Below, piece by piece: positions 8,866 to 18,063 of a stretch of 64,000 bases of DNA (its first letter is position 1; each line of letters starts with the position of its first letter). The DNA is from Salipiger thiooxidans (GTDB taxonomy: Bacteria > Pseudomonadota > Alphaproteobacteria > Rhodobacterales > Rhodobacteraceae), in NCBI RefSeq assembly GCF_900102075.1, contig NZ_FNAV01000004.1:339538-403537 (forward strand). The letters are read 5' to 3'. Below the pieces are notes generated by a model. That model was not told the DNA's origin and did no database searches. It was given only the letters and a program-made list of their open reading frames with translations. The translations under genes were made by a program, and so were the position numbers.

Positions 8866-10380
8866 TCAGCCGCAGCGCAGCTCGTTGCCCAGCGGGATCG
8901 TGTCGCGGTTGGTCTCGATCCACTTCATCATCTTGCCCATGGTCATGTCGGCGCTGCCGAACCCCTCCCACGGGGTGAAGTCGGTGTTTAGGATGCTTTC
9001 CGGATCGAGGCGCAGCAGCCGCACGAAGACCTGCGCCACGATGGTGCCGCCGACGCCGGTGAGCTTGCCGCCCGCGTCCGCTTCCTGCAGGCAATAGAAC
9101 CATAGCGGCGTCTTGTCGATGTGCCGCGAGGCCAGCGCCTCGGGCGCCTTGAGCTCCTTGATGCCCAGATGCGGCGCATGAGCTTGAAGCCACCGCGCCA
9201 CCTGCTGCCCCGAGGCCAGCTGCAGCGCCGTCCGGTCGCGCAGGATGTTGCGCAGTGCGAGCTTCTTGGCTTCCGCCACGGGCACCTCGATCTCGCCCCA
9301 TTTTTCGGACTTGTTCACGATGCCATCCGGCAGCGCGAACAGCGTCTCGGCCATCTTGGTGCCGACCGGCAGCGCCATCTGGACGTTGCCGTCCTCGAGG
9401 TCGAAGAACATGTTCATGTGCATGTCGTCATCGGGCACCCGCGGGCTGAACGCCTTCATCATCGCGAACAGATCCCGCGGCTGCTCGTCTGCCCTCAGCT
9501 TGTAGCTGGCCTGCACCGTGGCGTGGCCAAAGCGGTAGGCCGCCCCGGAGAACTCCGCCGGCATGATCGGGCCGTGCTTGCCGAAGACGTAGGGCGCCGC
9601 GAGCGCCGCCTTGATGCAGGCCTTGTCGACGAACGAGGGCAGGAGCTGGTTCAGCACCAGCCACTGGTAGTGCAGCCGGACGGTGCGCCGGACGTGCTCG
9701 AAGTCCATCAGCCGCGGCACCACTGTCTCTGTCCAGACGGTCTTGCGGATGGACATGCCGCCGACGCCGTGGACCATCCGGCTCACCTCGTTCTCCGCCC
9801 GCGCGCCGTCGTTGGCGTGGCTCATGAGGATGTTGTGCAGGCAGATGAAAGCGCCCTGGATCTGGCTCACCAGGATGTTCTCGTCGTTGCGCGGATCGCC
9901 GATCAGCGCCGTGCCCTTGGCGTTGCGGGCGAGGTCCAGCGGGCAGTCGTCGCGCCCGAAGAGCAGGTAGTCCTTGTGCTTGTTGTGGTAGAGATGCGGG
10001 CTCGCGTCGGGCCCGTCACCGTAGACGCAGTCGAGGTCGAGCGTCGGCGTGCGCACGTTGCGGATCGAGCGAGGGTCGATCTTCCTGCCGATGCTGCTGG
10101 TGGCGTCGAGCGTGATGTCATGGTCGACGAACTGGCCGAAGAAGGTCATCCCGGCCTCGGCCGGCCCGGGGGTGACCGTCGTGGTCTTCATGCCGTCGAC
10201 AAGGGCGATATAGGCGTCGAGGATTGCCTGGTGCGACAGGTTCCCGGTGATCTCGTTCGGCTTGCCGAGGAGATGGCCGAAATGCTGCGCCAGTGGCGGC
10301 TCGGTCAACAGGGCCTTGCCGTCGAGGCATTGCTTCACGAGGTAATCGTATCGGGACAGGGCGTGGGTCATACCGGTCAT
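8866..10380 (-). CDS. Animal-type haem peroxidase
   Basis: A 504-residue protein of the peroxidase-cyclooxygenase (animal haem peroxidase) superfamily, which uses hydrogen peroxide to oxidise halides or organic substrates. The distal histidine is H87 in FFGQFVDHD and the proximal histidine is H286 in YRFGHATVQ; the Ca-binding-like and substrate-loop regions between them are present. There is no signal peptide and no calcium-repeat extension, so a cytosolic bacterial form is likely. A second in-frame ATG lies three codons in. It converges on sufS. Substrate is unknown. Confidence 0.85.
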   Translation of the reverse strand: MTGMTHALSRYDYLVKQCLDGKALLTEPPLAQHFGHLLGKPNEITGNLSHQAILDAYIALVDGMKTTTVTPGPAEAGMTFFGQFVDHDITLDATSSIGRKIDPRSIRNVRTPTLDLDCVYGDGPDASPHLYHNKHKDYLLFGRDDCPLDLARNAKGTALIGDPRNDENILVSQIQGAFICLHNILMSHANDGARAENEVSRMVHGVGGMSIRKTVWTETVVPRLMDFEHVRRTVRLHYQWLVLNQLLPSFVDKACIKAALAAPYVFGKHGPIMPAEFSGAAYRFGHATVQASYKLRADEQPRDLFAMMKAFSPRVPDDDMHMNMFFDLEDGNVQMALPVGTKMAETLFALPDGIVNKSEKWGEIEVPVAEAKKLALRNILRDRTALQLASGQQVARWLQAHAPHLGIKELKAPEALASRHIDKTPLWFYCLQEADAGGKLTGVGGTIVAQVFVRLLRLDPESILNTDFTPWEGFGSADMTMGKMMKWIETNRDTIPLGNELRCG

Positions 10381-10675
10381 GCTGTGTCTCCTGAAAAAAT
10401 GAGTCTTTGAAAAATGAGAGAATCTCGCTCACGGGCACAGTTTAGGGTTGATCCGTTATTCTGCCGTGAATGGTGTTCCGCAGGGTGCGCTTGGCGACAT
10501 GATCTTTCGCGCTCGTTTCTGGCTGCGCTTGGCTTGGCGTCCGTGTGTCAGGCCCCGCAAGGCGGCTCCGGGGCAGGGCGCGCGGCTCGCCAGAGGCCAT
10601 AACAAGCGAATGCCTCGCCGACGAAATTTCCCGATTGCGGGCGCCGCCGCTTTGCCGTATCACCCCCATGCGCAG

Positions 10676-10752
10676 GCACCCATAGCTCAGCTGGATAGAG
10701 CGTCGCCCTCCGAAGGCGAAGGCCTCAGGTTCGAATCCTGATGGGTGCGCCA
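10676..10752 (+). tRNA. tRNA-Arg (anticodon CCG)
   Basis: Complete cloverleaf: acceptor GCACCCA/TGGGTGC, D-stem GCTC/GAGC, anticodon stem TCGCC/GGCGA with loop CTCCGAA (anticodon CCG, reading CGG), T-stem TCAGG/CCTGA with TTCGAAT loop, discriminator G and encoded CCA. All non-core DNA in the window lies downstream of it, so it is the probable landing site of the island. Confidence 0.95.
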
Positions 10753-11110
10753 TTAACCTCGAAATTCCAAGATTTGGGCTCGCTAGTCAGGTTGCCCCGG
10801 CGCCGCCGAGTTTGCCGCGCGGTTGCCGTTCATCCTGTGATGGATTGGACGGACTTGGATGAAAAAATCATTAATTTACAGTCGGTAATGCCATTGTGGG
10901 GTGTACCAAGTACCAAATGTTGGCGTCGCGAGGCTGTACGGGTCAACCGATAGGCGACCTGTCGATTTGGTGAAGCTGATCGCCCCAATGCTCAAGCAGC
11001 TCAGCGACACGGATCGGGTTGTTGCGAAGGGGCAGCGTATGGAGAAGGTGAGCTGATGTCATCAGCTTGCTGCTCGCCGCGTGTGGTCTTTCGATTTCCC
11101 TAACCTTTAG
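10753..11110. other. Island left edge, no confident gene
   Basis: No integrase or other full gene is found here. A short open frame from a GTG at 10901 to 11056 (YQVPNVGVARLYGSTDRRPV at its start) reads like the tail of a lost gene but is not recognised. A perfect 17-base palindrome, AGCTGATG-T-CATCAGCT, lies at 11051-11067 and could be an operator for the downstream operon. Confidence 0.4.
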
Positions 11111-11198
11111 TTTCAGACGGTCGGATGCCTGCTTTCAAACGGTCATCTATTGACTTTCAACCGGTCGGAAGCGCAATTTCAATCGGCCGGATGGAGAC
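11111..11198 (+). repeat. Four 22-bp direct repeats upstream of kinase/R-M-like operon
   Basis: Four consecutive units of exactly 22 bases at 11111, 11133, 11155 and 11177. Each starts TTTCA and continues with CGGTCGGA-like sequence; the first half of each unit is conserved and the second half varies. A weak fifth unit (TTTCGA) may begin at 11089. The last unit contains the GGAG ribosome site and ends 9 bases before the ATG at 11208. The spacing is close to two helical turns, so stacked binding of a regulator on one DNA face is plausible; arm-type sites of a lost recombinase are an alternative. Confidence 0.75.
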
Positions 11199-11207
11199 AA
11201 ACAGAAC

Positions 11208-12434
11208 ATGTACCCGAGATTCGCGAAAGAGAGGATAGAGGAGGCGCTGTCAGACACCCGCGTCGTTCTGATCTCTGGCCCGCGTCAGTCGGGGAAGACG
11301 ACACTCGCGATGGATGTCGCCGCCGACAGGACACCTTTTCTGACATTGGACGATGCCAACGTCCTGCGATCCGCGGTCGATGATCCGGTCGGGTTCGTTC
11401 GCGGTCTCGATCGTGCCGTGATCGACGAGGTGCAACGTGTTCCGGACCTGCTCCTCGCGATCAAGAACCTGGTTGATGATGACGAGACGCCAGGTCGCTT
11501 CCTGCTGACAGGATCTGCCAACCTGATGACCCTTCCGAAGGTCGCAGACTCCCTGGCCGGGCGCATGGAAGTCATCAGGCTTCTGCCGCTAAGCCAGTCT
11601 GAGATTATTGGCACCAAGTCGAATTTCATCGATCGAGCTTTTGCGGGAGAAATGCCTTCGTCAAAACACATAGTCGTTGGCCATGAGCTGATCGAGGTCG
11701 TTTTGTCCGGCGGCTATCCGGAGGCTCTTGGTCGAAAGAGATGGGCGCGCAAGCAAGACTGGTACCACGGCTACCTTGATGCGATCGTTCAGCGAGACGT
11801 GCGTGACGTGGCCCAAATCGATCAGCTCGCAGTCATGCCCAAATTGTTGTCCGTGCTCGCTGAACATTCAGGGCAATTGGTCAATTACTCAGCTATCGGT
11901 GGCGCTCTCGATCTCAATCACGTGACGACCCGGAAGTACGTAGGCGTTTTCGAGAGCCTCTATCTTGTCCATACATTGCAGCCTTGGTTCACGAACCGTC
12001 TGAAGCGTCTTACCAAATCGCCCAAGCTGCACTTTCTCGATGCCGGGTTGCTCGCAGCAATGCGCGATGTGTCACCAGATGTGGTTGCGAAGGATAAGAC
12101 CTGCTTCGGTCCGATCTTGGAAACCTTTGTGTTCAGCGAACTGCGCAAAATCGCTTCATGGAGCGAACAGAGATGCTCCTTCGCTCACTTCCGGGACAAG
12201 GATAAGAACGAGGTCGACTTGGTTTTGGAGAATCGTCGCGGCGAAGTCATCGGGATTGAGGTCAAGTCTTCAGCAACGGTATCAGCGGCGGACTTTTCCG
12301 GAATGCGGAAGTTGGCCGATGCATGTGGGGACAAGTTCGTGCAGGGTATGGTGCTCTATGATCACGATAAGATCGTTCCCTTCGGAGAGAACATCTTCGC
12401 GGTTCCGCTTTCGAGCCTTTGGAGTTCGTCATGA
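11208..12434 (+). CDS. DUF4143 AAA ATPase
   Basis: A 408-residue ATPase of the AAA_14/DUF4143 type. Walker A is GPRQSGKT (24-31), Walker B is VIDEVQR (71-77), and there is a sensor-like LLTGSANL. The C-terminal DUF4143 half ends with a PD-(D/E)XK-like core (NEVDLVLE, then GIEVKSS) that may be a degenerate nuclease. It lies directly after the 22-bp repeats and its stop overlaps the next start as ATGA, so it looks like the first gene of a five-gene operon. The cellular role of this family is poorly known; it is common in mobile regions. Confidence 0.85.
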   Translation: MYPRFAKERIEEALSDTRVVLISGPRQSGKTTLAMDVAADRTPFLTLDDANVLRSAVDDPVGFVRGLDRAVIDEVQRVPDLLLAIKNLVDDDETPGRFLLTGSANLMTLPKVADSLAGRMEVIRLLPLSQSEIIGTKSNFIDRAFAGEMPSSKHIVVGHELIEVVLSGGYPEALGRKRWARKQDWYHGYLDAIVQRDVRDVAQIDQLAVMPKLLSVLAEHSGQLVNYSAIGGALDLNHVTTRKYVGVFESLYLVHTLQPWFTNRLKRLTKSPKLHFLDAGLLAAMRDVSPDVVAKDKTCFGPILETFVFSELRKIASWSEQRCSFAHFRDKDKNEVDLVLENRRGEVIGIEVKSSATVSAADFSGMRKLADACGDKFVQGMVLYDHDKIVPFGENIFAVPLSSLWSSS

Positions 12435-14920
12435 ATAAAGTTCAGGAAGTCCCTTTTCGGGTTTCTGCCCGAACGGCTCGCCTGATTGGGCGTGAAAATG
12501 TTGCTACCGCAGAGAGCGCAATCAGCGAGTTGGTCAAGAACTCCTATGACGCCGATGCGTCTTTCTGCATTGTTCGGATATCGCCAACCTACACCGGGGT
12601 TCCGGAAAAGATTTCGAAGGATGAATTCGACCGACTGGCTGAGTGGGGCCTGAACCCCGAAAACCACTACGATCTTGATGGCGAAACAGCCAATCTGCGC
12701 CCATGCCTCGCCGATGAGCACAGTCCGGAGGCCGAACTCATTCGGCATCTTGTGACGATCACAGTGATCGACGATGGTGCAGGTATGGGAGACGACGCAA
12801 TCCGTGATGCATGGATGGTCATCGGAACAGCCAACAAAGAACTGGAATCTTCATCCAAGCTTGGTCGCACTAGGACCGGAGCCAAAGGGATCGGTAGGTT
12901 TGCCCTTGATCGGCTGGGAGCACGATGCCAACTGCACTCGAGCACCATCACAGAAGCTGGTAATAGTGAAACGCTGACTTGGACCGTTGATTGGAACAAA
13001 TTCGAGAAAGACGGAGCGGTCCTAGACGAGGTAACTGCTCAGATTGAGCTAGGAACGGCTGGATTCCAAAAAGATTTGTCCGCAGTTGCGGCAATCGCGG
13101 ATCTCGAGGAGCTTGCGAAAAAGGCGTCGGAAAGTCGTACTGGCACATCAATCGAAATTTCGGAGGTGCGCGACAACTGGTCGAGGGACTCGATCAAGAA
13201 GCTTCGACGCACGCTGGGTGTTCTTGCGCCCCCCGACGAACAGCGTGCATTTAGCATTTATCTGCGCGACGACCGAGATCCCAACCAATCAAACAGTGTC
13301 GCGTCCGACGTACTTGAGGATTTTGACTACAGGCTGACCGCAAAGGTTCAGTCGGATGGTGCGGTGGAGTTCACGGTCGTCCGCAATGAACTCAACCATG
13401 ATGAGTTTCCGAAAGCGCTCTTCATGCGGAAAGACATGAAAAAGGAACCGTTTACCAAGGAAGCTTTCAGCAATCGGGCCACAAGCTACGTAAAATCGCT
13501 CGAAGATCTATTTCCAGGAGAGTCCGAGCTCTTTTTCAATCGCGCGCGGTCCATCGGTCCGTTCGAGGTTGTCCTGCGGTTCTTCAAGCTTCAAATGCCA
13601 TCAAAGGCCGAAGATCGACAGTATCCATATCGGAGCTTTCAGCCGCAACGGCGAAAGGAATGGCTCGATATCTTTGGGGGTATTCGCATTTATCGAGACA
13701 ACTTTGGTGTGAGGCCCTACGGCGAGCCCAAAAGCGGAGCATATGACTGGCTGTCGCTTGGTCAGCGAAGGGCCGCAAACCCTGCAGCACCCACACGCCT
13801 CAACTGGCCCGTTCCACCTCAGAATATTGCTGGAACGGTGAACATTTCTCGCAATGAAAATAGCGTTCTTGTCGATCAGTCAAACCGCGAAGGCATTATC
13901 GAAACAGAAGAATTCCGGGTATTCCAGGCCCTCATTCTGAGGTTCGTCAATGAACTGGAAAGGGATCGGAGCCGTGTTCTCTACAACCTACTTGAGACCT
14001 ACAAAGTCGAAAATGCCGATAAGCAAGTGCGGTCAGAAGGGTTGAAACTGGCACGCAAAATTGAAGCGCAACCTGAGAGCTCCTCAGACGATGTACGCAA
14101 GCTTGCCCAGACGGTGACCGTCCAAGAGAACATGCTCAAGGAACAAGCTGAGGATCAGGTCATTCTGAGGTCACTGGCGACACTTGGCACCGTAATGGTG
14201 TCCTTTGCCCACGAAATGGGACAGTTGAACACGCTGGCAGGACGCAATCAGCAGCTCGCCGCGTTGTTGGCACGCCATCTGGATGAAAAAGAATTTGCCA
14301 ACAAGAACGAGGCGTTCAATCCCTTCGCCATCCTTCGTGACATGGAAGCCTCCGACAGGAAGGCGGCGCAGTGGTTCAATTTCGCACTTTCGGCCGTTCG
14401 CTCCGGGCGCCGTCGGCGATCCAACGTCGATATGCGCAGTCACCTAGAGGAATTGAAGGTCGTTTGGGATGGCTTCCTTCGGCCGAGAGAAATCGCATTG
14501 GATCTCAATTTCGAAGATGGATTCGCAGCAGAGATTCTGGCGTTCGAAATTGATATTGACAGCATTTTCAACAACTTGATCCTGAATTCATTCGAAGCTT
14601 TCGTCGATGGCATGGGGGGAGGCGAGCGGCGAATAAAGATAGACATTTTTGCTAAGAGTGAGAAGGAGGTTGGTATCATCTATGAAGATAATGGTCCTGG
14701 CATTCACAGCTCAATCAAAGATCCGAGCGAAATATTCGAGTTCAACGTCACGACAAAGAAAGATCGTGAAGGCAAAGGAGCAGGCACTGGCTTGGGTATG
14801 TGGATACTTGAGTCGGTGGTGCGCTCCTACGATGGGACCGTGCGTGCGTACCGTAAGACCGAAAGTTTCGGCTTCCGATTGGAGTTTTCTTTGCCGATAG
14901 CAGGGAAAAGTGGTGTCTGA
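12431..14920 (+). CDS. Double-GHKL histidine-kinase-like protein
   Basis: An 829-residue cytosolic protein with two GHKL ATPase modules. The N-terminal one is MutL/Hsp90/MORC-like: N-box ISELVKNSYDADA (near 31-43), DDGAGM at 114-119, and a GAKGIGRFAL lid near 150. The C-terminal half is histidine-kinase-like: H-box VSFAHEMGQL with H594, N-box NNLILNSFEAF, EDNGPG (752-757) and GKGAGTGLGM starting at 781. No membrane or sensor domain is present. The ATG at 12431 is chosen because GGAG lies 6 bases before it and it overlaps the previous stop; the TTG 12 bases earlier is weaker. The next gene encodes a receiver protein, so phosphotransfer between them is likely. Confidence 0.8.
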   Translation: MNKVQEVPFRVSARTARLIGRENVATAESAISELVKNSYDADASFCIVRISPTYTGVPEKISKDEFDRLAEWGLNPENHYDLDGETANLRPCLADEHSPEAELIRHLVTITVIDDGAGMGDDAIRDAWMVIGTANKELESSSKLGRTRTGAKGIGRFALDRLGARCQLHSSTITEAGNSETLTWTVDWNKFEKDGAVLDEVTAQIELGTAGFQKDLSAVAAIADLEELAKKASESRTGTSIEISEVRDNWSRDSIKKLRRTLGVLAPPDEQRAFSIYLRDDRDPNQSNSVASDVLEDFDYRLTAKVQSDGAVEFTVVRNELNHDEFPKALFMRKDMKKEPFTKEAFSNRATSYVKSLEDLFPGESELFFNRARSIGPFEVVLRFFKLQMPSKAEDRQYPYRSFQPQRRKEWLDIFGGIRIYRDNFGVRPYGEPKSGAYDWLSLGQRRAANPAAPTRLNWPVPPQNIAGTVNISRNENSVLVDQSNREGIIETEEFRVFQALILRFVNELERDRSRVLYNLLETYKVENADKQVRSEGLKLARKIEAQPESSSDDVRKLAQTVTVQENMLKEQAEDQVILRSLATLGTVMVSFAHEMGQLNTLAGRNQQLAALLARHLDEKEFANKNEAFNPFAILRDMEASDRKAAQWFNFALSAVRSGRRRRSNVDMRSHLEELKVVWDGFLRPREIALDLNFEDGFAAEILAFEIDIDSIFNNLILNSFEAFVDGMGGGERRIKIDIFAKSEKEVGIIYEDNGPGIHSSIKDPSEIFEFNVTTKKDREGKGAGTGLGMWILESVVRSYDGTVRAYRKTESFGFRLEFSLPIAGKSGV

Positions 14921-14922
14921 CG

Positions 14923-15606
14923 ATGTTGCTATATGTAGATGAAGAAGCGGACCAGGGGCGGCGAGTAGTACTCGCCGCTGCCCTCTCTGGCTATTTTGGG
15001 GATGATGAAGTTGCGACGGTAGTTCCCGAGGCGGATATCAATACGATGCTGGAGAAGATCATAGAATCCCGTTGTGAGGTCTTGATCACGGATTTTCGCC
15101 TTAGCGAATATAAGGCCGACGTCCAATATTCGGGACTGGATCTTATTCAGGAGGTGCAAAAGCATTTCGAGGGGTTCCCCTGCTTCCTGACAACAAATTA
15201 TGTTCCGCACGCGCTTGAGCAGCTCCATGATGTAAACTTGATTTTCCCCAAAGATGACTATCTTGCTGAGAAGACCGCTTCAGGTGAAAAAGATAAAAGT
15301 AAACTTCCATTCTTTCTGCGAGTTCGTACGAAAATTGAAGAGTACAGGGCTGACCGGCGCCGGTTGGAAGAATCCTTTCAGGAGTTATACCAGCGGTCAC
15401 TAGAAGAACCCTTGCGAGCAGAAGAACTGCAGGTATTGCTCGATCTCGACGGGCGATTGGAGCGAGCCATTGGGGGGCGAGTAGCAGCAGTCCCTCGTCT
15501 GCTAAAAGAAAACGCCCTCGAACCATTCAATAATCTACTGCGCAGGGCCGCTGATCTCGCTGCCGAGATTGAAACTGAACTTGGGCAGCCACGGGAGAAT
15601 GAATGA
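14923..15606 (+). CDS. Receiver-domain response regulator without output domain
   Basis: A 227-residue protein whose first ~125 residues fit a REC domain: acidic pocket DEE (6-8), phosphoacceptor D57 in LITDFRL, and conserved K110 in IFPKDD. The remainder is charged and helical (EEYRADRRRLEESFQELYQR region), a possible coiled coil, with no DNA-binding motif. It starts 2 bases after the kinase-like gene and overlaps the HNH gene by ATGA. The likely role is to carry a phosphoryl signal from the upstream protein to a protein partner, perhaps the nuclease or methyltransferase; the partner is inferred from context only. Confidence 0.7.
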   Translation: MLLYVDEEADQGRRVVLAAALSGYFGDDEVATVVPEADINTMLEKIIESRCEVLITDFRLSEYKADVQYSGLDLIQEVQKHFEGFPCFLTTNYVPHALEQLHDVNLIFPKDDYLAEKTASGEKDKSKLPFFLRVRTKIEEYRADRRRLEESFQELYQRSLEEPLRAEELQVLLDLDGRLERAIGGRVAAVPRLLKENALEPFNNLLRRAADLAAEIETELGQPRENE

Positions 15607-16190
15607 TGCTTCGAGATCGCCGACCCGAGCGGTCCAACCCGCCATCCAAAGGCCACTACAGGGCTTATAAAACGGAGCTCAAGACGGATTTTGGAGAGTG
15701 TTGCGGCTACTGCGATACGCCTGATTATATACTGGGGGGCATTAGGGTGTTTCAAATTGATCACTTTGCACCCAAGAAGAGGTTTCCAGAGCGAAGCGCC
15801 ACTTATTCCAACCTTATCTATAGTTGTCCATTTTGTAACCGCGCAAAGTGGGACACTTGGATTGGTGATGATCCTGACACACCAAACAACGGAGAAGTCG
15901 GTTTTGAGGATCCTTGCTCGCTTGAGTACGAAACGCATCTTGATCGCTCAGTCGATGGCCGTTTTCTGGCGTTGAGTCCCGTCGGAACCTACATGATCCG
16001 CGAGTTGAAACTTGGCCTCATGCGTCATCAACAGATCTGGCAATCTCAAGCAATCAGGAAACTTAGGTCGCGTCTTCGCTTTTTGAAGGAGGATCCGCGT
16101 CTTACAAATGAGAGAAAAATTGCGCTGCTCGAGCAGATTGATGAGTTGACACAGGAATATGAAAGATTCAAACTCAGTGCCATTGCGTAG
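15603..16190 (+). CDS. HNH endonuclease
   Basis: A 195-residue HNH protein. Zinc ligands are visible as C34-x2-C37 (CGYC) and C75-x2-C78 (CPFC), and the catalytic core as D53-H54 in FQIDHFAPK, N70 and N79-x2-K82, the C..C/DH/N/C..C order of HNH enzymes related to the TIGR02646 and Septu PtuB types. The C-terminal ~70 residues are helical. Two ATG codons stand in tandem at the start; the first overlaps the previous stop. It overlaps the methyltransferase gene by 32 bases. Likely the DNA-cutting effector of the operon. Confidence 0.82.
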   Translation: MMLRDRRPERSNPPSKGHYRAYKTELKTDFGECCGYCDTPDYILGGIRVFQIDHFAPKKRFPERSATYSNLIYSCPFCNRAKWDTWIGDDPDTPNNGEVGFEDPCSLEYETHLDRSVDGRFLALSPVGTYMIRELKLGLMRHQQIWQSQAIRKLRSRLRFLKEDPRLTNERKIALLEQIDELTQEYERFKLSAIA

Positions 16191-17787
16191 TAATTCTTCC
16201 TACGATCCGAAAGGAAACGGGGTTGTCTACACGCCAGCAGCAGTCACTGAAGTGGTTGTTGCTCAGGCGTTGGCGAAACTGGATGTCACGGCGATCGGCT
16301 CTGTTCTTGAGCCAAGCTGTGGTGACGGTTCGTTTGTGCGCACGCTGTTGGCGACAAGCTCTCTGAATATCTACGCGCTGGACAAAGACGAAGAAGCGAT
16401 CACACACTGCAAAGCCGAATTCGACAAGGCTCATGTCTATTGTGGCGACTTCTTTGAGGACCTGCCGGAGGTTTGGCCTAAGCAATTCGATATCATCATT
16501 GGTAATCCACCGTATGTGAGTTGGCATCGTTGTGACCCGGATACGAGGTCGCGTCTTGACCGCATCGGTGAGCAATATGATTTTGAAGGCAGGCATCTCA
16601 GGAACGCATGGGCGGGTTTCGTTGTGAAAGCCACGATGAAGCTGGCACAAAAAGGTGTCCTCGCTTTCGTTATTCCTTATGAATTCTTAACTGTATCTTA
16701 TGGCAAGCGCCTTCGGGACTGGATGGAGGGTCACTTCACGACCCTTGATATCTACATTCCGAATGAGAAAGCTTTCAAATCCATAGACCAAGATGCAGTT
16801 ACTGTTATTGCGACCAAAGGAGAAGGTCCGTGTGAAACTGTGCTGCACCGAGTAGCATCACTTGAGACAGCAGGGGTTCAATCAAGTTGCCGTCTTTCGT
16901 CTGGAGCCATCAAAGCCGCCTCTTTAGAGATGAAAGGATTCTTACTGGATAGTGAGGTGCTTAACCTAATTCAGAAGATCGACCAGAACTGTGAACGTGT
17001 CTCGGATTTTTGCGATAATGCTGCTGGTACTGTCACCGCTGCGAACGACTATTTTATTTTGTCCCGAGCTGACCTGGAGTTTAATAAGCTCACTCGTTGG
17101 GCGCGGCCGATCATAAAAAAATCAAGTTTCCTCGGCGATGCGGTTAGTTTTTCGGTCGAGCACTTTGATGAGCTCGAATCTACCGGTAAGGCTTGCTATC
17201 TTCTGGATTTTTCCAAATTACACGCTGAAAAGTTGCCTAAGGCAGTTCAACGATATATAGAATTAGGTGAAGAAGAAGGTATCGATCAGCGTTACAAGTG
17301 TAGGCATAGAAAGGACTGGTTTAAGGTTCCGGTTGTTCAACCGAATGAGGGTTTTTTCTTCAAACGCTCACACATCGTCCCGCGGTTTTGCGTAAATGAG
17401 TGCGGTGTGCTTGCAACCGATTCAGCTTATCATATCCGGATGAAGCCGGGGGTCGCGATTCATGACCTTTGTGCGTCGTTCTACAATTCGTTGACGCTGC
17501 TCTTCGCAGAGATCGAGGGGAGGTTCTACGGTGGCGGTGTTCTTGAGGTTACGCCCAATGAATTTAGGAGACTTCCGGTTCCGTTGAGTGAATTCTCGGC
17601 GTCCGATTTCTCTAGATTTGAGGGTAGGTTTACGCTCGCCGATGGTGCCCAGGCTGCAATACAGTTTTCTAATGATCGGTTAATGGCAAAACTTCAGCTC
17701 TCTACATCAGATTTAGATACTATAGAAGGAGCTCGGCAAACTTTGCAACGCCATAGGCTTCGCCACGGAGGCAAGTCCCAGAGCTAA
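16159..17787 (+). CDS. N6-adenine DNA methyltransferase
   Basis: A 542-residue class gamma-like N6-adenine methyltransferase. The SAM motif is LEPSCGDGSF (50-59) and the catalytic motif is NPPY (116-119) in IIIGNPPYVSW; the C-terminal ~250 residues resemble the target-recognition region of TaqI/Eco57I-type enzymes. It lacks a fused nuclease domain. The gene overlaps the HNH gene by 32 bases and is the last of the operon. It could mark self DNA for the HNH nuclease, making a restriction-modification-like pair. It is clearly less GC-rich than the flanking chromosome, a sign of transfer. Confidence 0.85.
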   Translation: MKDSNSVPLRSNSSYDPKGNGVVYTPAAVTEVVVAQALAKLDVTAIGSVLEPSCGDGSFVRTLLATSSLNIYALDKDEEAITHCKAEFDKAHVYCGDFFEDLPEVWPKQFDIIIGNPPYVSWHRCDPDTRSRLDRIGEQYDFEGRHLRNAWAGFVVKATMKLAQKGVLAFVIPYEFLTVSYGKRLRDWMEGHFTTLDIYIPNEKAFKSIDQDAVTVIATKGEGPCETVLHRVASLETAGVQSSCRLSSGAIKAASLEMKGFLLDSEVLNLIQKIDQNCERVSDFCDNAAGTVTAANDYFILSRADLEFNKLTRWARPIIKKSSFLGDAVSFSVEHFDELESTGKACYLLDFSKLHAEKLPKAVQRYIELGEEEGIDQRYKCRHRKDWFKVPVVQPNEGFFFKRSHIVPRFCVNECGVLATDSAYHIRMKPGVAIHDLCASFYNSLTLLFAEIEGRFYGGGVLEVTPNEFRRLPVPLSEFSASDFSRFEGRFTLADGAQAAIQFSNDRLMAKLQLSTSDLDTIEGARQTLQRHRLRHGGKSQS

Positions 17788-17937
17788 GTTAGCTTATCTT
17801 TTCTGTCGGAGCAGGGACGGTGGTGACAGTCAATATGAGATCCGATGTCGTGGCATTGAAGGCGGTTTCCCCTTTTTTGTCGCCTATGATGTGGAGCGTC
17901 CGCGCTAGAGTTTGGTGTTAAGTGTCAGGCATCGCCA

Positions 17938-18063
17938 TTAGCTCGCCGAGCATGCTGCCCGACCGCGCTTCTTCGCTGGTGTGGGCCGCCGGGTGCGATC
18001 TACAGCTACGGCCAGGGCTTCTTTGCGGTCTTCAGACGACAAAGACAGGAAGGGCTCAGGCAT
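17938..18063 (-). pseudogene. AbiEii toxin remnant (N-terminal 27 codons)
   Basis: Minus-strand ATG at 18063 overlaps the AbiEi stop, as expected for an abiEi-abiEii pair. It reads MPEPFLSLSSEDRKEALAVA and on to about residue 27, matching the usual start of the AbiEii nucleotidyltransferase toxin, then diverges and stops at 17938. The expected ~250 further residues are absent. In another frame the end (SGSMLGELMAMPDT) resembles the tail of a Phd/VapB-type antitoxin, so the junction may be a deletion between two toxin-antitoxin loci. Confidence 0.55.

Noticed and set aside
11111..11198. CRISPR array
   Set aside because: Repeats are 22-bp contiguous units with degenerate halves, with no unique spacers and no cas genes nearby.
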